From NCBI RefSeq assembly GCF_000499845.2, contig NW_027174114.1:62001-126000 (forward strand): a stretch of 64,000 nt of DNA. Direction: 5' to 3'. Shown here in pieces: positions 22,306-32,504 of this stretch. The position numbers and the translations under genes were made by a program. The notes beneath the pieces were generated by a model. It did not search any database. It saw only the letters and a program-made list of their open reading frames with translations, and was not told the origin of the DNA. How positions within the stretch are numbered: the stretch's first letter is position 1; every line of letters starts with the position of its first letter. The DNA is from Phaseolus vulgaris. Taxonomy: Eukaryota > Streptophyta > Magnoliopsida > Fabales > Fabaceae.

Positions 22306-22533
22306 GTTTTAAGTCCGCATCGTTTTTCGGCGATCGGAGGCATCAGTTAAAGTTTTAAGTCCTCATCGTTTTTCGGCGATCGGAGGCATCAGTTAAAGTT
22401 TTAAGTCCTCATCGTTTTTCGGCGATCGGAGGCATCAGTTAAAGTTTTAAGTCCTCGTCGTCTTTCGGCGACCGGAGGCACAAGTTAACGTTAAAGTCCT
22501 CATCGTCTTTCGGCGATCGGAGGAATCAGTTAA
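22306..22533. repeat. Tandem array 1 of element B, 46-bp unit, 5 copies
   Basis: Units start at 22306, 22352, 22398, 22444 and 22490. Each carries TTTTTCGGCGATCGGAGGCA or a close variant. Confidence 0.95.
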
Positions 22534-22615
22534 AAGACCTCAACGCCCTCGTGCGTTCTGAGGCAAGATAAAGACCTCCTCGTCGTCGAGCGAGCGCAGG
22601 CGCGGAAGAGCGAAA

Positions 22616-22869
22616 AGTCCTCAGTGTTTCTGGGGGCGAGAAGATGTAACCCCTGGGGCAATGTAGAGGCACCAGTAAAAAGTCCTCAGTGTTTCTGGGG
22701 GCGAGAAGATGTAACCCCTGGGGCAATGTAGAGGCACCAGTGAAAAGTCCTCACTGTTTCTGGGGGCGAGAAGATGTAACTCCCGGGGCAATGTAGAGGC
22801 ACCAGTGAAAAGTCCTCACTGTTTCTGGGGGCGAGAAGATGTAACTCCCGGGGCAATGTAGAGGCAAGT
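22616..22869. repeat. Tandem array 2 of element B, 65-bp unit, 4 copies
   Basis: Units start at 22616, 22681, 22746 and 22811 with AGTCCTCAGTGTTTCTGGGG or one-base variants. Confidence 0.96.
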
Positions 22870-22872
22870 AAA

Positions 22873-23049
22873 AGACCTTCTCGCCTATGAGCGAGTTCAG
22901 GGGAGTTTAAAGACCTTCTCGCCTATGAGCGAGTTCAGGCGAGTTTAAAGACCTTCTCGCCTATGAGCGAGTTCAGGCGAGTTAAAGACCTTCTCGCCTA
23001 TGAGCGAGTTCAGGCAAGATAAAATCCTTCTCGTCTCGAACGAGTTCAG
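22873..23049. repeat. Tandem array 3 of element B, 38-bp unit, about 4.5 copies
   Basis: Units start at 22873, 22911, 22949 and 22986 with AGACCTTCTCGCCTATGAGC; the last copy is degenerate. Bases 23050-23657 between this array and the antisense gene show no clear coding frame. Confidence 0.93.
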
Positions 23050-23657
23050 GTATGGTGTTGAGGGTGGAAGAAGTTTGGAAGGTGGCTAAGGTAGGTTCGA
23101 AGAGAGCGTCTAGCCACCCGGTCTTTTGTTCTGAAGTTCAAGAAGGTAGAGAAGGACCCGAAAGGCGCCTCTACCCCCAGATAAAAGAACAATGGCCAAG
23201 GTACGAAGCCAGAGAGAAGCTGATGTCGCCAAGAGTCTTTGGCGACCAGGAAAAATTCAAACAGTGGCGAGAAAGTTAAAGACCCGTTTTTAATGAAGCA
23301 GATCGGGTGAAGCGACGTTCCAAGCCATTAGTTGAGTTAAAAATCTTCGTTTGAAGAATGGTTTTACGCTGAAGCTCATTGCATTGAGATTACAAGTTGT
23401 TAAATTGGTTGTTATTCGAAGTTGAAGTGGTTCGAAGCAGTTAAGTATAAGATCGTGCCTACGAAATCGCTAAGTCATTTCTTTGAAGTAAATTGCGCAA
23501 GGAAAGTTAAAGCAGTTAAAGAAGTTACAAGAAGAAATGCAAAGGTCTTGACATTAAGTAAATACCAGTTCGGGCACATATACAGAAAGAGGGAAAAAGT
23601 TTATTACAAGTTACATACAAAGAAAAAGCATAAAGGTGGTGGATGAGGGGAAATTGA

Positions 23658-26600
23658 TTAGTCTTCAGCGGGAACCACTTTTCCATCCACCACCTCATTG
23701 TTAAGGGACACCATGCTGAGATCCAGATCGGGGAACAAGCATGCGAACTGTTCCCGTGCAGCTTCGAATCCAGTAGCCAGAATTTGGGCAGAACTCAGAT
23801 TAAGCTCTTCAATCTGCTTCTTGAGTTCTTCAGTTTGTTCTTTCAGCCCCTTGTTCTGCTGCTCCAGCTCTTCAACTTGCTTCTTGAGTTTTTCGTTGAT
23901 TTCTTGAGCCTGGAGAAGGTCTTCAGCAACCTTCTTGGATTCTGCTTGCACTTGGCCTAATTCAGCAGCAATCTTCCCCTTCTCTTTGTTGGCCTCGGCA
24001 AGCTCAGCCATGACGTCGTCCCTCGCCTTTTCCACCTTTCCCAGGAAGATCTCCCGATCAGCGGACCTCTGCTCCAGTTTCTTCACCTTGGCGGTGTCAG
24101 TTTTTATTAGGGCCTCTAAGTCAGCCACCTTAACGCGATAAGGCACAATCTTGCTTTCCAGCTCAATCTTCTCTTGAGCCAGAAGCTGCACCTTGTGGCG
24201 AAGATCGGTGGCCTCCTTGCGCGCCAACCGGAGCTCGGTGCTCATCGCGTCTTCTACTCGGGAGTGTTCAATCTCCGCGAGTGTCAAATTGAAGGACAAC
24301 TTCTCCACCTCAACCCTCATGGTGCTATTCTTAGTTTGAAGGTTGAAGAGGTCGTCCTGGAGTTTCCTGGTGGAGCTCTCCACAACTCTAGTTACGATGG
24401 TGGGGAAGTCTTCTGCCATCATCTTCAGTTTAGCAGAGAAAGGCTCCCACATTCTTGTGACCTCGAGAGAGAGGCTTGCTGGTGGAGGCACCTTGATGTG
24501 ATTCCAATAGCCACATAGAACAAGATTCTTGACACTTTGAGGAATCACCTTGAGCTGGAAAATGTAGAGGCACTTTCTTAGAAGTTGGATCATGGTTCTA
24601 AGATCAAGAACTCACCAATAACAAGTACCAAATCCCAAACTCATTTGGATGAACCAAATATTGTCAAATTGAATCAACAAAGGAATAGAAACTAGATTAA
24701 CCGAACAGAATTAAGCTACTAAACAAAAGAACCGAACAGAATTTAAAAACAAAACAGAATATAGGTGCTGAAAATAGAAAAACCGAAAGCTAGACAACTC
24801 AAAAACACAAGGTAACATGAACAATTGAAGAAGAAGAAAGGAAGGAGAAGAGAATGCTCATGAAGATGGAAGATAGGTTGGATGATCACGCCACTAGAAG
24901 TATGGATGCTCCTAGATGAGTGTGGAAGCCGCCACTTAAGGAAACCATGGTCCTTCAAGATAAGACTAGAGAAGAAGCTCAAAGCTCTCCAAATGCTCAC
25001 TCCAATTTTGAGTATAGTTTCTTTAGATAAAATTCAAATCTGAATTTTACAAAGGAAGCACCTCTATATATAGCCTAAGGTGCTGAAAAATAGGTGGGAA
25101 ATTTCAAATAAACTCATTTGAAATTCCCACCAAAAACAAGTCACATGGGAGGTGTGACCTTTTTCTACTATGACACCTCCCAAAAACTACACCTACACCA
25201 CTCTCCTAAGTCACATGGGTAATGTGACTTTATTTTACATTTTCACACTCCTTTATTTAATAACCACACCTCCTAAAACTATACAACAGTATTTCAAAGC
25301 TTGGCCTTGCCCCTCATGGGATGGACTTGGGCTCTTTGGGCTTTGGCCTTCTTGGGCTTGGGCTTGGGCTTGGGCTTTGGGCTTGGGCCTCATCTTTATT
25401 TTATGTCTTCTTTTAATTTTGAGAAGACTAGAAGGAAGAACTTCAAATGTGAGGGTGGATGTCCTCTTCCTCCATTAATAAAAGCCTCCTTTATTTGATT
25501 CTCATCACACCTGGTGCGCCTGTTGTTGGCTCTCGCCGCCACCTTCTTTAGTTGGCTGTTCAGCAAGTGCTTCTTGGCGCGGTGGCGACGTCGGGGATTC
25601 AGTAATCAGAATTGGAGAGGTATGTGCAACCTCATCCCCGATTGGAGCAACGTCTGCGGCTGAGGCATTTGAAGGAGGACCCCCTCCAGCTGATACATAC
25701 GGCGTGGAGGCGCTCGGGGGGTCCTCCATGAAATTTGGCTCGGGGGCCTCAACCGCAGGTGGCGCAGTTGCCAGTGGGATTGCTTGGACTGGTGAGGCAG
25801 GAGCTGGTGGAGATGGCAAAGTTGGAGGTGGAGCAGGCATGGATGGAGGTGTTGATGTTGGAAGAGGGGGTGGGGCAGGTGGTGAAGAAGGTGCCACCCT
25901 CTTCCTCTTCGTAACAAGGCCATCTTTAGTGACCTCGTCGTCTTCCTCCTCCTCCTCGTGGACTACTTGGGGAGCTTTCCTCTTGGGTCTTTTGAGGACA
26001 AGTTTTTTGCGTTGGGCGGCGGGTTGGACATCGGAGGGAGCTGGGCCCTTAGGTGGCGATCAGCCCTGTGCGGCGGCGATCTCCACCACCGAGTTTGGCA
26101 CTGTTTGAGAACCCGTTGCCAACCCGTGGGTTCGGGCGAGCGCCCTCAATTCAGCGAGTTTGCCCTGGCCCAACATATTATCTGCATAGAGCAAAAATGC
26201 ATGGGTTAGTTCAGAGAGAAAATCAATGCATAAGGCAATGTGCAGCAAAGCAGATAAAGAGTGCAGAAAAATAAAACCAAAGTCTTGTGCCCAATGCACA
26301 AGACGCCCAGAAACAGTTAACAGAAGCAGTATTAGAACAAGAGCTTAAACGTTCTAACCTATTCGAATTTCGAGTTGGTCCTCGAAGAATTCGAAGCAGA
26401 TGAGCGTGGTGGTGAGGAAAGTGATGTTGGCATCTGCCACGCTCTTCCAAAAGAAGCAAAGGTCTCTGTCTAAGGCACCCATGCTGTCAGGACTTCTTGG
26501 CCTCCTGAAGCTGCTCTTAGACTCTTTGTTCCCCTTGTTTACCCAGTACAAGGGGAAGCCGTCGAGGAGGGAAGCGTCCTTGTCATTGGGGCGCACTTGG

Positions 26601-27301
26601 ACGAACTTTCCCTTCCAGTCTTTATAGGATTGCTGGAAGATGGAGAGGATCGACCTCCCAGCAATCCCATTCAAGCTTACCCACAGGCGATCTCCTGGGT
26701 GCTTGGCTTCGAAGAGAAATAAGAAAACATCTACAGATGCTGGCAACCCCAGGTGGTCGCACATAACTTGGAATGCCCGCACAAACGCCCAACTGTTGGG
26801 ATGAAGCTGGGCGGCGGCGATGTTGAGCTCGGTGAGAAGCTCCCTCTCGAAACGAGTAAAGGGAAACTTTAGTTTCACCTTCTTGAACAGAGTTGTGTAA
26901 ACGAAGCAGAAGGGCCCGTCATTGCTCGCCTTGTCGTCAGCACAAACTGGCAGGCCAGGGGGGCAAGGTAGCACTGCCATCTTCTCATCGTGCTCCTTGT
27001 GGAATGTTTGGTGAGGCTCATCCCCCTTAGTCAATCGCAAAACTGCCCCAGCAGTGTTCACAGAAGACGTTTCCCTCAACAGGGTCGAGTTGGCCCAGGG
27101 ATAGAGTTTTTTGAAGTCTGGTGGGGGGACGGGGGCTCCTCCGGTGATAGGCGGAGTCGCCTGGGCCAGGTTGGGGCGGGAAGGTGCAGGCCTCTCAGCC
27201 TGAGAAGATGAAGCACCGCGTGCTTGCAGAGGGTTGTGTGCTTGAGAAGAAGGGTTTCGCGACGAAGGAGGAGGATTTGGGGTGATCTTTGAGCGAGTCA
27301 T
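23658..27301 (-). pseudogene. Element B: antisense aORF, about 815 aa, spliced, PF04195-like domain plus long coiled coil; one stop and one inserted solo LTR
   Basis: Exon 1 is 27301-26359 (ATG, MTRSKITPNPP). It has a Pro-rich start, then the domain with FERELLTELN, LHPNSWAFVRAF and ASVDVFLFLFEAK. Donor is ATAG|GTTAG, acceptor is ATGCAG|ATAATATG at 26182, phase 1. Exon 2 continues to 25508, is cut by the solo LTR, and resumes at 24488 to end at 23658. Removing the insertion and one TSD copy keeps the frame. One TGA (26060-26062) interrupts. The middle has nuclear-localisation-like KRPKRKAP and KRKR and a Pro/Ala-rich stretch. The end is a coiled coil (KKQVEELEQQNKGLKEQTEE) closing VVDGKVVPAED. 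Nuclear location is my inference; the function is unknown. Confidence 0.82.
24494..25507 (-). mobile_element. Solo LTR (1014 bp) of the C/G superfamily, inside B's aORF
   Basis: The terminal sequences match C and G: on the plus strand TGATGTGATTCC at the left and CTCATCA at the right. A perfect TSD CACCT flanks it (24489-24493, 25508-25512). The TATA box TATATATAG reads on the minus strand at about 25068-25060. No internal region remains, so the element was reduced by LTR-LTR recombination after B inserted. Confidence 0.93.
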
Positions 27302-27900
27302 TGTTGAAGCTGCAAAGGAAGAAGAAAAGGAAAAATGATAAGGGTTCGCAGAGGTTGACTCGATCATAGGAGAAGGGTGAAAAACGAACGAACGTAGGTT
27401 CGTTGCAACGATTGGCGAAGCCCTAAGTTACGAGAAAGGAGAAATGGAAAAAACAACCCACAACGTATGCACCAGACAGTTATAGGATGATGCGAATCGG
27501 TTAAAATGCAGGAAAAACCAGCAGAAGAAGGAAAGGAAGTACCTTTTTATGATCAAGAAGGCGATGAAAGATGTTGGTGATTCAGAATGTTGAAGAACGC
27601 TGAGAGCTTTTTTGCAGAAGAAAGTTAGAGCGTTTGAGAATACGAAGAAAAGTGATGGAACAGTGGAGCGAAAATGGGTTTAAGGGTTTTTCGAAGTGGG
27701 TTTGGGAAGCGCAAACGGTAACTGAAGGTAACCGTTGATGAAGCCACGTGTCGAGCGATGGGTGAGGGGTTTGGTGGAGCGTCAGAGAAGCAGAAAGTAC
27801 AACCGCTTGGAATTCTGCGTCAGTGCCACGTAGATCGGTGTTGACGTGACTCTTTCAGTCTTTTCGCTGGACAAGTCTTCGCTTAAGACTGGGGGGCTTG
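27302..27900. other. Element B: region upstream of aORF, ending in the polypurine tract
   Basis: No coding sequence. It should hold the antisense promoter. It ends AAGACTGGGGGGCTTG (27885-27900) directly before the 3' LTR. Confidence 0.65.
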
Positions 27901-28715
27901 TGTACCGCCCTGGTAGTCGGAGGTGATGACGTGGCACCAAGCTACAGTGTAGGCGTGTTGACAAGGCGCCAGAGTTGCAGAAGGGAAGGAAGTCGGGGGG
28001 TTCGTGTAGTCGCCAGTTATTAAGTTGGCGTGCTCCGATCTCCAGCATACCAGGCGATCGCCCAGTTGAAGATGAAGTCGCCAGATGGTAAACTTAGGCG
28101 ACCAAGTGATTGGAGATCGCCAGAGCAAGCACATCGCCGAAGATGAAGGTGATGCAGATTATGAAGGCGGCCGGCGAGACCACAGGGAAGGTGTACGAGA
28201 GCACCCTAACTCGCCAATTCCAGTAGAGATCGCGCTCCCAAGTTAGCTATGCACTGGGCAGTACCATGCATAAGTAACTTAGCCAAAAAGAGAGTCAGAA
28301 GCAGCGCCCAAGTCAAGGAGGCTCCAGATGATGGCACGTGTACGACTGGATGCGAGCCACGTGTCCAGGTCTGTAACTGCCAGGAGAGAGAAAGTGACCA
28401 GGTATATAAGAGTTCTCAACGAACTTTCTGAGGTACGCACGTTCAGATTAAACTCTTTACGCTTGCGAGCTCTAGAGCTTACTGTGAGAGAGAACATTGC
28501 ACGGTTCCTTGAGAGTTCTCGAGTGATCTTGCTCTTAGTATTTGGTGGTTCAGTCACTGACTTGGGCATTGCAGTGCGATCGGCCGCAGCGGCGCCGCTC
28601 TGTTCTTTTGCAGGTTCTTGAGGTGGATCTTGAAGAAGGACGGAGGTTTGAAGCGGTGCACACGTCGATCCTTTGACGAGGCAGGTTCCAGCGTTCTGGT
28701 CAACAGGCAGGATCA
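27901..28715 (+). repeat. Element B 3' LTR (815 bp)
   Basis: It is identical in length to the 5' LTR with 6 differences, all transitions. It is followed by TSD CAAAA. Confidence 0.97.
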
Positions 28716-28960
28716 CAAAATATCTTTATAAACAATATTTTTGGTAAAATTTTCATGTTCTCCTTCAAGGTGTCCTTATGTAATAATAATTTTTGTTGAA
28801 ACTTGCGAAACAACTCTTGATAACACAACATATAATTTACCATGACTAAAAATGTGTCGTAAATTCCAACAATAGGTATATTTTTTTCCTGTGATTTATT
28901 TATAGTAATGACAAAACTTAATTTTACAGAAAATTGTTTTCTAATAAGACAAATAGGAGA
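28716..28960 (-). pseudogene. Helitron (Pif1-like) helicase C-terminal relic, split by element B
   Basis: Read on the minus strand from about 28950, it gives RKQFSVKLSFVITINKSQ, then IPIVGIY, then YQELFRKFQQKLLL. These correspond to the plant Helitron helicase end, which normally reads FxVKLSFAMTINKSQGQ, PNVGIY and ALSRG. After a frameshift the last stretch reads TKNIVYKDI up to the TSD. The final codons LLS and a TAA stop lie on the other side of element B at 15401-15388. So B inserted into the last few codons of an already decayed helicase. The Helitron ends themselves were not found. Helitrons move by rolling-circle replication using this helicase. Confidence 0.8.
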
Positions 28961-30047
28961 CCTGCACTTTCTGTTCTTTTATATTTAATTCTTGAATATA
29001 TGTTTAATCTATTATATTTTATTATGTCATTAATATTTAAAACCATAATTAATTATGTAATTAAAATTAACATATTTTTTATTATAATAAACTTAATAGT
29101 TAAAGTAATTCCATGAAAATAAAAAAATGAAAATATTCATTACAAATAAATATTTGTTTTTTCATTTTTACTTTTTTATTCTAAATTTAAACAATTTCAC
29201 TTTACTTTTTTTTACATGTTTCTTTTATTTCTTTTTTTCTGGATCCAACAATTAATCAATGTTTATAGATTTTGAACAAACAAAGATTTAAAACATTATA
29301 TAAAAGACTAAAACAATCACCCATTTGAAAAGAATAATTAATAATTTTAAATTCTAAAAAGTGAAAATCTTATTTAAAAACAGAAAGTATTTCTTTATTT
29401 TATAAATTTATTTGTTTAATTTTTTATCTTTATTATCCTATCATATTATTTATTACTTTTTTTTCCTTTTAATCTACTATGTTTGCTTCCTTTGATCTTA
29501 TTGTTTAGTTGCTTGAATTTTTTATAAAGAGATTAAGAAGTATTTAATTATGGAAATTAAGCTAATTTATTATTTTATAAATTTATGTGAATAATATTTT
29601 ATCAATTGTTTTATGAGATGGTGTGTTTTTTCGACGTTCCTCCAACAGTTTATAAAAATTAAAAATAGCTATTGATACCTCACTAAAAATAATTACTTAC
29701 TCATGTAACTCTGAAAGTATAATTGGCAAAATAAATATACATTTATGTATATGCTAAAATTACTCTTATAAAGAAATTTGTTTACACTTGCTCTATTGAG
29801 TGATGAGAGGTGCTACCACCACTTTACCACTTTCATCAACATAAAAAAACACGGTAAATTGGTTTTGTTAGCAATCTTTGTAGGGAGAAGAAGGAAGAGC
29901 AATTCTCCCTTCTATATTTTTGTTAGAGTCTTCCTCTACATTTCTCCATGACTCATCACATGTTATATTCTATACAAAAAATTATGATTTCTATTATTAT
30001 CAAAGGGAACAAGCAGGGTAAAAGATAGAAACCCTAAGAAATCAAAT

Positions 30048-30240
30048 TTAAGGGAAAAGAACCTTCGTGTTGTATAGACATTGGCCTTGAGGGATGCGAT
30101 TGGCGATGGTAAGATCGAAAAAGATGGTGAACTCCTTGATGATGTGGTGTTGGAAGTAGTCAAAGTGATCTTCATTGTCGAAAGCGTTCGCGAGAATCAT
30201 GAGATCATAACCTTCACCTATGCATCTAAGCACCAACAAC
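30048..30240 (-). other. Unidentified coding-like patch
   Basis: In otherwise AT-rich DNA one minus-strand frame shows gene-like codon use (many TTC, ATC, GAC, AAC) and reads CIGEGYDLMILANAF, then HFDYFQHHIIKEF, ending at TAA 30048-30050. There is no ATG at its beginning; a pyrimidine tract with TTTACAG lies upstream near 30290. I do not recognise the family. It could be an exon or a gene fragment carried by the Helitron. Confidence 0.35.
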
Positions 30241-31151
30241 GTTGTGTGATCTTCATTGTTTTCTCTCTCGCTCTAGATTTTCTCTCTGTAAAAAAAACAC
30301 ATTAAAAGTTCAAAAAGAATGTAAGAGAATAGATAAAAAACAAAAAATTACACAAAATCTTGTGTACTCGCATAATATTGACACGAAAACACACAGAGGG
30401 AGAATAAAGAAGAGAGGAAAAAAAAGTGCACGGAGATACGAAAGAACAAATTTGCAAAGAAAAGAACAAATTTGCAGAGAAAAGAGAGGAGAAATGAGAG
30501 ACAAATAAATATAATGATAAATAATATATAATCATAAAAATGTAACAAAGAAGTTGGGTAAAGTGAAGAAAAGAATGTGCATACCTAAGAAGAATGAAAG
30601 AGTTTTTTTGTGTTGAAAGGATGAAACTTTCTTCTTCTTCTTTCTTGCATCATTACACACGGTTACACTTTTGAGGAAAAAGGTTCACTTCTTAGATCCA
30701 ACGTGAATTGAGAAAGTTACATGTTTAATGACGTTGCAGAGAGAGGTTCTTGGATGACGTAAGTGGTTTTTCTGAACCATTCAAGAAGAAAGGGAGAAAA
30801 ATGGGGTTTGAAGAGAAATGTTTGGTTGAATAACTCAAAAGACGTGTGACTCTCGCTTAGTTTTTGAAGTTGGGAGAGATAATAAAAAGATGACTCTTTT
30901 AAAACTACTCTGTGAATCAATAATAAAATTCAAGACTGCTGCAATTTTCAATTATGTATACAATTACTCCACAATTCATAATTTAAAATTTAAAATTCAA
31001 AATTTAGTTTTTAAAAATAAAGAAGTCAGAAAAGGACAAATATCTCCTCTCATATATTTTTAAAATAATAAAATAAAACATAAATATAAGGATAAAATTG
31101 GAATAAAATAAAATGGTAGTTAAGAGGGGAATTCCCTTTATATAAGTATAG

Positions 31152-31207
31152 ATTATTATTATTATTATTATTATGATTATTATTATTGTTATTATTATTA
31201 TTGTTAT
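31152..31207. repeat. Imperfect (ATT)n microsatellite
   Basis: ATT units with single G substitutions. Confidence 0.9.
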
Positions 31208-31226
31208 GTAATCGTAAGGGTGGTCA

Positions 31227-31254
31227 TGGATTGGATTTTGGAAAATCCAATCCA
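31227..31254. repeat. Perfect 13-bp hairpin
   Basis: TGGATTGGATTTT (31227-31239), loop GG, AAAATCCAATCCA (31242-31254). It follows AAGGGTGGTCA, which resembles some hAT-type terminal sequences, so a MITE remnant is possible. Confidence 0.6.
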
Positions 31255-31308
31255 AATCCAAATATTTGGAATGAGTTTTAAATCCAAATCCATATTTTTT
31301 TATAAAAC

Positions 31309-32302
31309 TGTACCGTACGGTCCTCGGGCGTTGACTAAAGTCAACATGATGGAACCCAGAGCGAGGAATCCACTAGAAGTACTGCAAAGCAAGAGAGGGA
31401 GTTTCTTTAAGGTCCACGACCTCAGGCGTTGACCGGCCTCGAGCGCCTCCAGGATCAACATGATAAAGGCGTTTGAGGCGGTTTTGTAAGCCAGGAAGAT
31501 GTCCCCTCCTGATACCCATGGGTCGTGATAACCGTGGAGGAGGCGACACGGTAGGAGGCGGCATGGTAGGGGCGTGGAAGCCTCGGGCCTTGGCACCCCG
31601 GACAGTAATAATAGATAAAGAGAAATGGTTTTCAAGCCACACCCCCAGTACCAGAAGGGAGAGACCCAACTCAAGAGGGATCCGTACATGAGGTGTAGGG
31701 ACGCGACAGTACACACCACCGCTGGAAAGCCACTGGCACAGAGATGACCCATGAGAGGGTCACGTCCCAGAGGGCGATTTGCAGGCATGGAACGTGAGGA
31801 AGGCGAGGTACTCCTAGGGCAAATGACTCGGAGATTAGGCGTATGAGTTGGCACCCAAGCAGTCACCTCTGCGCAGGTGCACTTCGACAGGGCAGCCTTA
31901 CACACTGAAAGGGCCTTAAGACTAGGAACGGTGTTGTTAAGGAGCCCCCACAGGATACGCAAGTCTCAGGTTGACACATGGACAGGAACACCAAGAAGGT
32001 ATATAAGGTTTATGGTAAACAAAATGAGGTACGTTTCTACAGATCCCAAGTGTGAGAGCATTGAGAGTAACACGTTTCTCTGAAAATTGATCTTACGGTG
32101 TTCTGTGACGATAGGTGTTTGGTGTTTCCTGTCCATAGCTGACTTGATTGTCGGAGTGCAAACGGTCGTGAGGGCGCCATTTGTCTCTCTATTTCAGGTG
32201 TTAGCGGCGGAGGAGGAACAACGTTGGAATAGAAGTAAAGGCGTTCGTGAAGCGAAGCTCGTAGAGACGTGCGAAGGTGTCCAAGTCAAAGCGGCAGGAA
32301 CA
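31309..32302 (+). repeat. Element D 5' LTR (994 bp)
   Basis: It ends GCGGCAGGAACA before the primer site. TATA box TATATAAGG at about 32000. Confidence 0.88.
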
Positions 32303-32304
32303 TT

Positions 32305-32322
32305 TGGTGCCCACCGTGGGGC
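32305..32322 (+). other. Element D primer binding site (tRNA-Lys type)
   Basis: TGGTGCCCACCGTGGGGC complements the 3' end of plant tRNA-Lys(CUU), as I recall that tRNA, with one G-U position. Confidence 0.7.
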
Positions 32323-32504
32323 CTGATCTAAAACATTTGTCCCACCGCAGGAAGTAGAAGATCCAGTGAGAGTTGTGGAGGTTCGTTAAGGTTTTTCAAG
32401 ATTCTTGAAAAGTTCATCAAGAATCTTCAAGGTTTGCTCAGGTTCAACAAAGAAAGCTCCAAGATTTGCAAGACAGTCCAAGATTCTCCAAGAAACATGC
32501 AAGA

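Larger units (their letters stand above)
15402..28715 (+). mobile_element. Element B: complete 13.3-kb Tat-like Ty3/gypsy retrotransposon
   Basis: Both LTRs are 815 bp, begin TGTACCGCCC and end GACAGGATCA or GGCAGGATCA. The flanks are a perfect 5-bp TSD CAAAA (15397-15401, 28716-28720). Order: LTR, primer site, gag, protease-RT-RNase H-integrase, three tandem arrays, antisense gene, polypurine tract, LTR. A solo LTR of another family (1014 bp) sits inside. The LTRs differ by 6 transitions by eye, so insertion is recent, yet gag-pol carries two frameshifts and two stops. Confidence 0.97.
28961..31303. other. AT-rich intergenic DNA
   Basis: Probably includes the remainder of the Helitron. A more GC-rich patch at 30040-30300 is listed separately, and a microsatellite (31152-31207) and a hairpin (31227-31254) lie before element D. 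Nothing else is recognised. Confidence 0.55.

Noticed and set aside
22306..23049. CRISPR-like look of repeated units in B
   Set aside because: Units are directly adjacent with no unique spacers, and the DNA is a plant retrotransposon; these are tandem repeats.
25704..26108. Gly-rich plus-strand frame of 134 codons in B
   Set aside because: It is the complement of the Pro/Ala-rich part of the antisense gene, low complexity.
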